The translations under genes were made by a program, and so were the position numbers. A stretch of 62,133 nt of DNA, from assembly GCA_903859415.1 (NCBI GenBank), contig CAIOMN010000117.1, forward strand, positions 1 through 62,133. The letters run 5' to 3'. Numbering within the stretch: position 1 is the stretch's first letter; every line of letters starts with the position of its first letter. This stretch comes from an uncultured Methylococcaceae bacterium. Lineage in GTDB: Bacteria > Pseudomonadota > Gammaproteobacteria > Methylococcales > Methylomonadaceae. Below, piece after piece: positions 41,143 through 49,354 of this stretch. The notes under the pieces were generated by a model. That model ran no database searches, was not told where the DNA came from, and saw nothing but the letters and a program-made list of their open reading frames with translations.

Positions 41143-41727
41143 ATGAAAACATCATTTCTACTCATTATATTACTGACTAACTTCGGAATAATAGCCTGTG
41201 CTCCTGTTGCCAACAAAAAAACAACGCTCACCGCACAAGATTTGGCACAAGACAGAAGAACACGCGAAATCATTTTATCTGATCAGGAAATTGAGTCAGA
41301 CGCCTATTCAGAACTCTACTCCGATAATAAAATAAAAAAGCTTTGCCACATCAATATCAATGCTTATAACGGCGCAACCCTAATTACCGGTGAAGCCCCC
41401 ACGGAAGAACTGAAAGCAAAAATCATTTCGCTGGTCCAGGTTATAGACAATGTAAAAATGGTCCACGATAATATAAAAATTGCTAAACCTAGCAGCCAGG
41501 AATCACAGTCTAATGACCAATTTATCACTCAAACGGTAAAAACGGCACTCAAGCAAATTAGAACATTGCCAGACTTTGACCCAGCCATGATAAAAGTGGT
41601 TACTGAAAATGGAATTGTTTATCTGATGGGCTTAGTGCACAGGGAAGAAGGCACAGTGGTAATCAATGTCACCAAGCTGCAACCCAATATAAGACAGATT
41701 ATTACAGTTTTTGAATACGCGGACTAA
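41143..41727 (+). CDS. dolP: Outer-membrane BON-domain lipoprotein DolP
   Basis: This 194-residue lipoprotein has a signal peptide with lipobox IIAC, so the mature protein begins at a cysteine near residue 19. Two BON domains follow (about 50-110 and 120-190), with the second carrying the conserved VYLMGLV strand. DolP supports outer-membrane integrity and associates with division sites in E. coli. It is third in yraN-diaA-dolP. Conserved order ends here and the accessory region begins. Confidence 0.9.
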   Translation: MKTSFLLIILLTNFGIIACAPVANKKTTLTAQDLAQDRRTREIILSDQEIESDAYSELYSDNKIKKLCHININAYNGATLITGEAPTEELKAKIISLVQVIDNVKMVHDNIKIAKPSSQESQSNDQFITQTVKTALKQIRTLPDFDPAMIKVVTENGIVYLMGLVHREEGTVVINVTKLQPNIRQIITVFEYAD

Positions 41728-41852
41728 GTCCTTGAAGGGGATATTTTATAAATCAGTTTTATTACCAGGAATATCCATCCGACCTTTTAAAGTGATTTTG
41801 TAAATGCCTCCATCTAATGATTAGCAATTTATTTCCATAAGTACTCAAAAGT

Positions 41853-42338
41853 TCAGTAATTACTGCAATTCAAAAGTGGTGAATTCTCACTTTGATCCGA
41901 GGTGGAAGGTATCTGGCATAGTTGAAAGCCGAGACTGATAATATTTTTACCATTGAGCCGACAATATTTGCATTCATTCGCTAAACTACGCATCAGTTGA
42001 ATGCCCATGCCACCGATTTGGATATTTCCAATCTTATCGTAAGACTCAGGTAGAATGGCTTTAAAAGGATCGAAAGGGTTGCCATCATCCTGTATTGTCA
42101 AGCTTAATTCTTGGTCTTTCATACGTTCAAGACTTATTTGAATTTGATGCTGTTCATGATCTCCGTAGGCATAAAGTATGATATTGGCAACTGCTTCATT
42201 CGCACAAAGATCTAAGTCTTTAACAACTGATTCTGGTACCGCCAAATTACCACACATCTTCTTTAGCCATTCGCTCATAGACCTAAGCTCCATCAAATCA
42301 TTAATAATTTGTAGCTCAAAACTGTCGATGAGTTGCAT
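41853..42338 (-). CDS. RsbW-like anti-sigma factor / HATPase_c kinase
   Basis: This 161-residue protein is a GHKL ATPase of the anti-sigma (RsbW/SpoIIAB) type. The N box LCANEAVANIILYAYGD (about 66-82), G1 box QDDGNPFDP and G2 box GGMGIQLM are all present. There is no sensor or phospho-acceptor domain, so it is a stand-alone switch kinase. The C-terminal 20 residues are low-complexity serine/asparagine. Normally its gene is paired with a PP2C phosphatase and a STAS antagonist. Here only the last part of a phosphatase gene remains just upstream, so the partner-switching module looks broken. Confidence 0.85.
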   Translation of the reverse strand: MQLIDSFELQIINDLMELRSMSEWLKKMCGNLAVPESVVKDLDLCANEAVANIILYAYGDHEQHQIQISLERMKDQELSLTIQDDGNPFDPFKAILPESYDKIGNIQIGGMGIQLMRSLANECKYCRLNGKNIISLGFQLCQIPSTSDQSENSPLLNCSNY

Positions 42339-42413
42339 ATCAATTTAACACAATTAAAAATTTTAAATGTGTCTTAATTATAGCGACTGAAGATGACAAA
42401 AGCATGACCAAAC

Positions 42414-42557
42414 TCATGAGCCATCACAATTACTAGCGCTAATATAACTCAAGGACAACATAGTGATATCATCAGACTGTTCAACACCTTCGCTAAAAAT
42501 CTCAAGTTCGGCTTTTACGAGTTCAACCATTTTTTGGGCGCAAACTTCTTCTGAGGA
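42414..42557 (-). pseudogene. C-terminal remnant of a PP2C/SpoIIE phosphatase
   Basis: The minus-strand frame between a TAA (42558-42560) and a TGA (42414-42416) encodes about 47 residues that read like the end of an RsbU/SpoIIE-type phosphatase: SSEEVCAQKMVELVKAEL, then EQSDDITMLSLSY with the DD metal-binding aspartates and final beta strand. No start or upstream catalytic domain exists. The frame is cut just before the stop of the PII-like gene at 42573. It is the expected upstream partner of the RsbW-like gene. Confidence 0.75.
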
Positions 42558-42572
42558 TTAACTAACCAAATC

Positions 42573-42899
42573 TTACTTTTGATATAAAGCACGTTCTCCA
42601 GATTTGATAAAACCGCTTTCAATAACATCTAGTACAAAAACCTTACCAGTTCCATCATGATGAGTATTGGCATATTTCATAATAGTTGTAAAAATTTGCT
42701 CTACTAATTCCTCTGGGGCAAAGATCTCAATTCGCTTTTTTTCTAAAAATGGAGTGAAGCTCTGATCTTTTTTTTCCTTGTCTCCTCCAAATCCTGAACA
42801 ATCAGATACACTCATACCAGGAAAATGAGGAATTTCTAAAAGCGCCTGCGTAACTCCATGTAGCATAAAAGGTTGAATATAGGCGCGAATTTCTTTCAT
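42573..42899 (-). CDS. PII-like protein associated with metal efflux (copy 1)
   Basis: This 108-residue GlnB/CutA-like protein begins MKEIRAYIQP and contains GFGGDKEK before the T-loop, KRIEIFAP and the B-loop-like DGTGKVFVLDVIE. It lacks the GlnB T-loop uridylylation tyrosine, so it is not an ordinary nitrogen regulator. It belongs to the divergent PII group found beside CzcA/CusA genes. It lies 107 bases after the RND gene, a looser arrangement than in copy 2 (53619-53945). Ligand and target are unknown. Confidence 0.85.
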   Translation of the reverse strand: MKEIRAYIQPFMLHGVTQALLEIPHFPGMSVSDCSGFGGDKEKKDQSFTPFLEKKRIEIFAPEELVEQIFTTIMKYANTHHDGTGKVFVLDVIESGFIKSGERALYQK

Positions 42900-43006
42900 A
42901 GTGGATTCCTTAAATATTTTTTCATAATAGACACTTGATATTTACTGTAAATTCTTTACACCTTGTAAAAAAATATCATTTTTGACTCTGATTATCATTT
43001 TTTTAG

Positions 43007-46000
43007 TCATTCTTTGTCTTCAAAATATTGATATAGGGCAGGTAACATACTTAAAGTAAAAAATGTAGCTGTTAAGAGTCCTCCTATAATAACAATAGCA
43101 AAAGGCTTTGCCGTTTCAGAACCTACTCCAGTTGAAAGTGCTGCTGGAATCAATCCCAACATTGCCATGGATGCAGTCATAACTACTGGACGTAAGCGAC
43201 TGGCCGAACCTAACACAATAGCATCTCGTAAGGATTCACCTTGTATGCGCCAATGTTTAATTTGAGAAATCAATATGACGGCATTTTGCACGGCAATACC
43301 AAAAAGAGCAACAAAACCAACTGCAGCCGAAATGCTGAGGTGAATATGTGCGATTAATAATGCGATCAATCCCCCAATTAATGCAAATGGCACGTTCAGG
43401 ATAATCAATAAAGCATTTTTTACTGATTTAAATGCCCAAAACAGCAGTGAAAATATCAAAAATATGCTGATTGGGACGATAATATATAGCCGCTTCATCG
43501 CCCGCTGCTGATTTTCGAATTGTCCACTCCAAACAATGTGATATCCTGAAGGCAATTTTACCTCCATGTTTGTTTTTCCCATAGCTTCGCTAACAAAGCT
43601 TCCTTGATCACGATCTATCAAATTACACTTAATAGAAATACGTCGCATATTTTCTTCCCGACCAATGCGAGAAGCACCTTGATTTACTTTTATTTCAACC
43701 AGTTCTGACAGAGGAATTTTGATTCCATCTGGTGTCGTTACAGTAATGTTATTAATTGCTGCTACAGAATCACGTTCATTTTCAATCAAACGGACGACTA
43801 TATTAAACCGACGCTCGTTTTCCAAAAAAACAGAAGCTGCTTTACCACCAATACCAATTTCGATAACATCCTCGACATCTTTAATATCAAGTCCGTAGCG
43901 GGCGATTTTATCAGGGTCAATTTGTAACACAAATTGCGCTAATTGCGCTTGCTGTTCAGCCGCAACATCCGTTGAACCTCTTGTGTTTTTTAAAATATCG
44001 GTAATTTGATCGGCTTTTTCCTGTAAAATTTTTAAATCGGGTCCAAAGACTTTAATTGCTATTTCTCCTTTTACACCGGATATGGCTTCTTCAACATTAT
44101 CCTGTATAACCTGTGAAAAATTAAGTAGTAATCCAGGGAAAACAGACAGTGATTGATTCATGGCTTTAATGATTTCAACTTTATTTTGAAAGAGCCATGT
44201 CTCTTTAGGATTAAGGTCAATTAAAACTTCCAGATTGTTAAAGCCTTTCGGATCAGTTCCATCCTCAGGTCTACCTAGCTGGGTAACCACCATTTTTACA
44301 TCATTAAATGCTTCTATTTTTGACCTAATATCGCGCTCTAACTCCTTGGCCTTGTCAAGTGTAATCGAAGTAGGCAATGTAATAGTTAACCAAATGTTTC
44401 CCTCATCAAGCTTCGGCATAAATTCTGTACCGATGAGCTTGATTGACCCTAGACTTATTAGAAGTGCCATGCATGCACAAATAAATAGTTTTTTAAAATT
44501 CAATAGCACCCAGTCTAGAAATTTTGTGTATTTTTCTTCCATCCAATGCACAAGAGGATTGTGTGCTTCGACAAGTTGTGGACCAAGAATATAACTTAAA
44601 AGTACTGGAATCAGCGTTAAACTTATAATCAATGATCCAATCATGGCAAAACTAATGGTAAAAGCCATGGGCGAAAATATTTTTCCTTCAACACGCTGAA
44701 ATGTAAAAATTGGCAAAAATGCTGTGATAATAATTAATTGCGAAAAAACAATAGGGGAGCCTAGCTGAGATATAGTGTGGAGCAGAGACTGCTTCATATG
44801 AGCCAAACTAGCTTTATTTTTCATATCTAGTGTAATGGTAACTATAACGCCTTCAACCAATACCACAGCAGCATCAACTATAACTCCAAAGTCTATGGCT
44901 CCTAAAGAAACCAAATTGGCTGAAATTCCGTTAACATCTATCAGGATGAACGCAAACATCAAAGAAAGAGGTATCGTCAAGCTTACAATCAAAGCGGCAT
45001 AAATTCGCCGTAGAAAAACCATCAAAATGATCACAATCAATAGAATTCCTTCGATCATGTTGTGCTCAACTGTTTTGACCGTGTGATTTACCAATTCAGT
45101 TCGATCGTATATAGACTTGATTTTTACACCCGCTGGTAAGCCGTGATCATTTAGATTAGCTATCTTTTCTTTGACACCCTTGAGCACTTCTAGAGGATCT
45201 TTTCCTTTAAGTAAGAGAACAATTCCTTCAACTACGTTATCTTCTTTGTTATAACCAACAATGCCAGTTAGGGGTTGAGGGCCAATTTGTACATCGGCTA
45301 TATCACCTACTCTAATGGGCACTCCATCATTAGACGTTATTTTTATTTTTTTTATACCCTCTGTGGATGTTAGTAATCCAATGCCACGCACTACAAGCGC
45401 TTCGTCACCATGTTTGATATATCCTCCACCGATATTGGCATTATTATCTGCTATGGCTTGATAGACTTGAGTCAACGTTAAATTGTAATTTTTTAAAGCA
45501 TCTGAGTTTACTCGAACCTGATATTCTTTAATTCCCCCGCCAAAAGCTACAACGTCTGCTACGCCTTGTACTGTTCGAATTGTGGGTTCAATTACCCAAT
45601 CCTCAATAGCGCGTTGTTCAATAAGAGGCTCATTTTTTGCCTCAATAACATATCGGTAAATTTCGCCTATACCCGTTGAAAGAGGTCCTAATTCCGTATC
45701 TGAGTTGTCAGGGAGATTAATAGATCTTAATCGCTCGTTGACTTGTTGCCTGGAGAAGTAATCTTCAGCATCATCGTCAAAAGTGAGTGTTACGACAGAT
45801 AATCCAAAGATGGAAATGGAACGCATGTTAATGAGATGAGGTAATCCGTTCATGCCCCGTTCAATGGGTAAAGTAACCAGCTTTTCAATTTCTTCTGGTG
45901 CTTGACCTGGATACTGTGTAACAACTTGAACAAATACGTTTTGTACGTCCGGAAATGCTTGCACTGGTAAGCGTTTGAAAGCATATACACCAAATATGAT

Positions 46001-46069
46001 AAGGATAATGGAAGCTGTAAGAACAAAAACTCGTTGTTGTAGGCAAAATGCAAGAATTCGATCAGTCAC
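43007..46069 (-). CDS. Heavy-metal efflux RND pump, CzcA-like (copy 1)
   Basis: This 1020-residue inner-membrane RND protein of the heavy-metal (HME) group has twelve membrane helices and two large periplasmic loops. Typical motifs are LPVQAFPDVQNVFVQVVTQYPG, MRSISIFGLSVVTLTF, and in the fourth helix GAIDFGVIVDAAVVLVE, whose two aspartates and glutamate mark the divalent-cation (CzcA) rather than the Cu/Ag (CusA) type. It begins at GTG. No adaptor or outer-membrane channel gene accompanies it. It is clearly paralogous to 50541-53609 along its whole length. Confidence 0.9.
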   Translation of the reverse strand: MTDRILAFCLQQRVFVLTASIILIIFGVYAFKRLPVQAFPDVQNVFVQVVTQYPGQAPEEIEKLVTLPIERGMNGLPHLINMRSISIFGLSVVTLTFDDDAEDYFSRQQVNERLRSINLPDNSDTELGPLSTGIGEIYRYVIEAKNEPLIEQRAIEDWVIEPTIRTVQGVADVVAFGGGIKEYQVRVNSDALKNYNLTLTQVYQAIADNNANIGGGYIKHGDEALVVRGIGLLTSTEGIKKIKITSNDGVPIRVGDIADVQIGPQPLTGIVGYNKEDNVVEGIVLLLKGKDPLEVLKGVKEKIANLNDHGLPAGVKIKSIYDRTELVNHTVKTVEHNMIEGILLIVIILMVFLRRIYAALIVSLTIPLSLMFAFILIDVNGISANLVSLGAIDFGVIVDAAVVLVEGVIVTITLDMKNKASLAHMKQSLLHTISQLGSPIVFSQLIIITAFLPIFTFQRVEGKIFSPMAFTISFAMIGSLIISLTLIPVLLSYILGPQLVEAHNPLVHWMEEKYTKFLDWVLLNFKKLFICACMALLISLGSIKLIGTEFMPKLDEGNIWLTITLPTSITLDKAKELERDIRSKIEAFNDVKMVVTQLGRPEDGTDPKGFNNLEVLIDLNPKETWLFQNKVEIIKAMNQSLSVFPGLLLNFSQVIQDNVEEAISGVKGEIAIKVFGPDLKILQEKADQITDILKNTRGSTDVAAEQQAQLAQFVLQIDPDKIARYGLDIKDVEDVIEIGIGGKAASVFLENERRFNIVVRLIENERDSVAAINNITVTTPDGIKIPLSELVEIKVNQGASRIGREENMRRISIKCNLIDRDQGSFVSEAMGKTNMEVKLPSGYHIVWSGQFENQQRAMKRLYIIVPISIFLIFSLLFWAFKSVKNALLIILNVPFALIGGLIALLIAHIHLSISAAVGFVALFGIAVQNAVILISQIKHWRIQGESLRDAIVLGSASRLRPVVMTASMAMLGLIPAALSTGVGSETAKPFAIVIIGGLLTATFFTLSMLPALYQYFEDKE

Positions 46070-46393
46070 GTTACTTCTCTTAATCGAGTGATTTAAAAAT
46101 ATTTAGACCCATGCTATTTACGTGCCAAAACATAAAAAATAAAAATCTTAATAAAATCAATGGATAGTTTCTACAAAACAACTTCGAAATCGAATTTGAA
46201 TAGTTCTTATGGTTTAAATAACCACTTTTTAAGGTTCTTTTCAACTAATGGTATTCAAATGACAATCAGTATTGAAAGATAACTAGTCATTCAATTCATT
46301 CAATACCGAAATTTATAAAGGCTGGAGTATTTTATTACTTAAGGTGACTTTTGTTAATACGTTGAAATAAATAGATTTATTTCAACGTATAGC
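46070..46393. other. Gap upstream of RND copy 1
   Basis: This AT-rich gap has no ORF. It should carry the promoter of the minus-strand RND gene. A 34-bp palindrome (46357-46390) marks the end of the upstream receiver-like gene. I see no MerR- or ArsR-type operator that I can name. Confidence 0.5.
46357..46390. terminator. 16-bp-arm palindrome after the receiver-like gene
   Basis: ATACGTTGAAATAAAT and ATTTATTTCAACGTAT are perfect inverted copies around AG, beginning three bases after the stop of the 46394-47023 gene. As RNA it would be a long AT-rich hairpin. There is no clear T-run, so it may be a terminator, a processing signal or a transposon-like palindrome. Confidence 0.55.
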
Positions 46394-47023
46394 TTAGTAC
46401 CTCTCTCTTTCAATAATATCGCAGATCAAATGTATTAAATGGTCAGGACGATTGGTAATTCCGAAAAAATAGGGCGGTTTTGGCAAGCCATCCTGATAGG
46501 TTTTCACATACGCTATACTCCACACTGAAATACCTGCATAGACAGTTCGTTTTACAAAATCCAAGCCTTCAGTCTTTAGTCCCTCACGGTTAATATCAGT
46601 AATAAATATAAGAAACTTTTTATTCCGCAATGAAATTTCGGCCTGCGCACTGGTGGAAACAATTGTTATATGAACTCCGAATTGTTCCAACAATTCACGT
46701 TCATGATGAGTGTGAGCATGATTATCATCGACCCATAAAATACAAACGCTGCGCATACGCGGCGAGATCAATTTAAGCCTTCTGAGTGCTGATTGGTAAT
46801 CGTCTTCGCTGACAACTACTTGTTGAGAAGAAATAGCTTTGTTTAAAGTCGATGAAGCACGATCTGATTTAATTTTAAGCCCAATTAATTTTTTGATGCT
46901 AACGAACAGTTGCCGTAAATTTTTTCTATATCGATCAACAAGATATACAGCCAAAAAAAATGCTATTAAGCCAATTGTTACTTTAACTAGCTCAATCCAC
47001 CAAAGTAAAGAGGGTTCATTCAT
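46394..47023 (-). CDS. Membrane-anchored receiver-like protein
   Basis: This 209-residue protein has one N-terminal membrane helix (about 8-29), a basic linker, and a C-terminal domain resembling a response-regulator receiver. An acidic pair in ILWVDDN (D99, D100) is followed by a candidate phospho-acceptor D143 in FITDINREG and a lysine in AYVKTY (K174), as in CheY. No output domain is present. The domain is diverged, and similar folds occur in NTPase-associated or TIR-linked effectors, so phosphorylation is uncertain. No kinase gene is adjacent. It stands alone between the RND gene and the repeat array. Confidence 0.6.
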   Translation of the reverse strand: MNEPSLLWWIELVKVTIGLIAFFLAVYLVDRYRKNLRQLFVSIKKLIGLKIKSDRASSTLNKAISSQQVVVSEDDYQSALRRLKLISPRMRSVCILWVDDNHAHTHHERELLEQFGVHITIVSTSAQAEISLRNKKFLIFITDINREGLKTEGLDFVKRTVYAGISVWSIAYVKTYQDGLPKPPYFFGITNRPDHLIHLICDIIERERY

Positions 47024-47220
47024 TTCATTTTTCCGTAAAAATTAATCTTTGATTCAAATATGAACCTGGCAAGTAATACTGTCAAGACCAAATTTTAGTA
47101 ACCAGCGACCGCTTTTAAATAGGAATGATTAGTGTCCGGCACGAGATTGTTGCCTGATATTATCAGTCAACTTTACAAAGGCAACTGGTTATTTTGCCAA
47201 GATATTGGGTTTACACGCAC

Positions 47221-47257
47221 TGTTCACCGGTTTTCATGTCATAAAAACCGGTGAACA
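47221..47257. repeat. 14-bp inverted repeat across units 1-2
   Basis: TGTTCACCGGTTTT and AAAACCGGTGAACA flank a nine-base loop. The first two array units are thus arranged as inverted copies as well as direct ones, marking the left border of the array. Confidence 0.7.
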
Positions 47258-47393
47258 CGCCATAACAACCGGTAATCTTGTTATGTTTACCGGTAATTTC
47301 GTCATGTCAACCGATAATCTCGTCATTTGAACCGGTAATTTCGTCATAAAAACCGGTTAGCACAACGTGGTAACCGGTTTTCATATCATGAAA
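47226..47393. repeat. Eight 21-bp repeats with ACCGGT core
   Basis: Eight units start exactly every 21 bases at 47226, 47247, 47268, 47289, 47310, 47331, 47352 and 47373. The best unit is ACCGGTAATTTCGTCAT plus four variable bases (units 4 and 6 are identical over 17 bases). Units 1 and 8 share ACCGGTTTTCAT, and unit 7 is the most diverged. The period is two helical turns, so all sites face the same side of the DNA. There are no spacers of CRISPR type. It resembles an array of protein-binding sites, such as a transposon end or iterons. Confidence 0.85.
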
Positions 47394-47423
47394 TTAGGTT
47401 GACACCCAACGTCAACCTAATTT
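47391..47423. repeat. 13-bp perfect inverted repeat at the array's right border
   Basis: AAATTAGGTTGAC and GTCAACCTAATTT enclose ACCCAAC. It abuts the last 21-bp unit. It lacks an adjoining T-run, so it fits a binding site or element end better than a terminator. Confidence 0.7.
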
Positions 47424-47943
47424 ATCAACCCACCAACCCCTAAATTTAGCTAAAACATTCAAAACTACAACAACAATTCACTCTGACTTTAAATAAACTT
47501 TGCATTTAGGTTTAAATGGCCCGACAAACAGGTTGTTTTAACCCTATAAATTGGCGTAAACAGTTCATTCCTTATTATTTCTGACATAACATATTAAAAT
47601 TATTGACTTTTTAATAGTGGCATAGAAATAGCATACAACACCGGACTATCTTTGATTATTATGTATCTTTAAGCTGTAACAATTCAATGCCTATAATTCT
47701 TATTTAGGGATTTAGTAATATAATAGAGTTACAATTTTATTTATCTTGATAAAATAAATAGTTATAACAGGTTTATGATAATCAGGATAACAAAAGTGTT
47801 CTCTACAAAGCTTTCTATTATCTTTATTTTAAGGATTAGGGAACCATTCATTCATAATGGGTTCCTAGACCGAACACCACACAATAACAAAAAGCATCAT
47901 CAAAGCACCACACTTAATTTACTTTAGTTATCGCTTAGACTTT

Positions 47944-49278
47944 ATGACAAAAAAATCAATCAGGTCAACAGCCTATATATTGCTGTTTTGTTTATTTATT
48001 ACCTTTGATGCTCAAGCGCAAAATCAAGCGCTCTCTGTTGACGAAGTGATAGCTCTATTTTATCAACGCAACCTCGATCTGATTGCAGCTCAATACAACA
48101 TTGACCAGTCTGTTGCCGACTCAATTATTGCTGCAGCAATCCCTAACCCTACGTTCGGGTTTCAAATGCTCGAACTTAGCCGTAATCTAAATAACAACTC
48201 CGCAGCGTCAGGCTGCCCACAAAACACCTCATGCGGCCCTGCACAATATTATTCTTTTAGCCAATTAATTGAGGTTGCAGGCAAACGTGGATTGCGCATA
48301 CAAAGTAGTGGCTTTGCAACGCAAGCAGCTGAAAGTGATTTTCGCGATGCAATTCGCATTTTCTCCAACATGGTTAGAGATGCTTATTATCAATTGCTGC
48401 AAACGCAAAAAAACCTATGGTTAGCCCAAGAAATTGTCGATCACTACCAAACAGTGACCAAAGCCAATAATCTACGGATGAAAAGTGGTGATATTTCTGA
48501 GTCTGACTTCTTAAGAGTTAAAATGGAAGCCCTTCGTGCGCAATCTGACCTTGATAATGCTCAAACAGCTGTAACCATGGCCCAAGCAGATTTAGCAGTG
48601 ATTTTGCGCTGGCCTGAAAAAAGCCTGCAATTTGAAGCAAAAGAGGAATGGCCGATAGTAAAAGACATCGGCCAACAGCTTTCACAAGATGATTTGATTA
48701 ACAAAGCCCTGCAACTCCGCCCCGATTTGCAAGCCGACAAATTACGTGCTGAACAAGCTGATAAACAGCTAGAACTCGCTAAACGACTCAAGTACCCTGA
48801 TGTGACTATTTCAGCTGGATATGCAAGAGACCCCAGTAATAACGCACTTAACTCAGGCTTTGTTGGCTTTAGTGTTCCATTGCCTTTGTTTTATCAATAC
48901 CAAGGTGAGGCTGACAAAGCGAATGTCAACCTAAGTCAAAGCCGTCTCGCTGCTCAACAAACCGAATTGGGTATCAGAAATGATGTCGTTAGCGCACTGG
49001 CTACCTGGAAAAGTGCCGATAAAATTGTAGCGCGGTTTAAAGAAGGCTTACTTGATGATGCCTTAGCAGTGAGAAATAGTTCAGAACTCGCCTATAACAA
49101 AGGTGCTACCAGTGTGCTGGACCTTATCGAGGCAGAACGTAGCTACAAAAATGTCATGCATGATTATTACGCAGCAGAAATTAACCGGGCCAATGCTTAT
49201 TATGATTTGGAAAAATCTTTAGGTGTTGAATCGAATCTAGACAAGACTCCTAGCCAAAAAACCACAAAAACTAGGTAA
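47944..49278 (+). CDS. Outer-membrane channel of metal efflux (CzcC/CusC-like)
   Basis: This 444-residue TolC-family protein has a signal peptide (about 1-26, ending AQA), then two long alpha-hairpin repeats typical of OEP domains (QALSVDEVIALFYQRNLDL at the start, repeat two near DDLINKALQLRPDLQADKLRAE). The C-terminal half ends with TSVLDLIEAERSYKNVMHDYY. It would form the trimeric outer-membrane exit for the RND pump encoded downstream. It is first in a four-gene operon; the adaptor gene starts 76 bases on. No lipobox is seen. Confidence 0.9.
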   Translation: MTKKSIRSTAYILLFCLFITFDAQAQNQALSVDEVIALFYQRNLDLIAAQYNIDQSVADSIIAAAIPNPTFGFQMLELSRNLNNNSAASGCPQNTSCGPAQYYSFSQLIEVAGKRGLRIQSSGFATQAAESDFRDAIRIFSNMVRDAYYQLLQTQKNLWLAQEIVDHYQTVTKANNLRMKSGDISESDFLRVKMEALRAQSDLDNAQTAVTMAQADLAVILRWPEKSLQFEAKEEWPIVKDIGQQLSQDDLINKALQLRPDLQADKLRAEQADKQLELAKRLKYPDVTISAGYARDPSNNALNSGFVGFSVPLPLFYQYQGEADKANVNLSQSRLAAQQTELGIRNDVVSALATWKSADKIVARFKEGLLDDALAVRNSSELAYNKGATSVLDLIEAERSYKNVMHDYYAAEINRANAYYDLEKSLGVESNLDKTPSQKTTKTR

Positions 49279-49354
49279 ATTATCAATCAACGTAGGCACT
49301 ATGGTTTAAATGGCCAATCTCCTAAACTTAAAATAGTGCGTGTAAACAACGAAA

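Larger units (their letters stand above)
47024..47943. other. 920-bp non-coding accessory stretch
   Basis: No ORF of convincing composition is present. It contains the 21-bp repeat array (47226-47393), a 13-bp-arm hairpin (47391-47423), a quasi-palindrome near 47837-47867, and presumably the promoter of the efflux operon starting at 47944. The rest is AT-rich with no recognisable RNA gene. Confidence 0.6.

Noticed and set aside
42573-42899. Classical nitrogen regulator GlnB/GlnK
   Set aside because: The T-loop tyrosine and flanking motif are missing and the gene neighbours a metal pump, not amtB or glnA.
43007-46069. Copper/silver pump CusA
   Set aside because: The fourth-helix motif has the two aspartates and glutamate of divalent-cation pumps rather than the Cu/Ag pattern, so CzcA-like is the safer name.
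47226-47393. CRISPR array
   Set aside because: The period is only 21 bp, the repeat fills 17 of 21 bases and the intervening four bases cannot be spacers. No cas gene is present.
47226-47393. Coding repeat (7-residue units on the minus strand)
   Set aside because: The minus-strand frame reads as repeats of an MTKLPV-like unit for a few copies but hits a stop within the array and has no start or ribosome binding site. DNA-level phasing explains it better.
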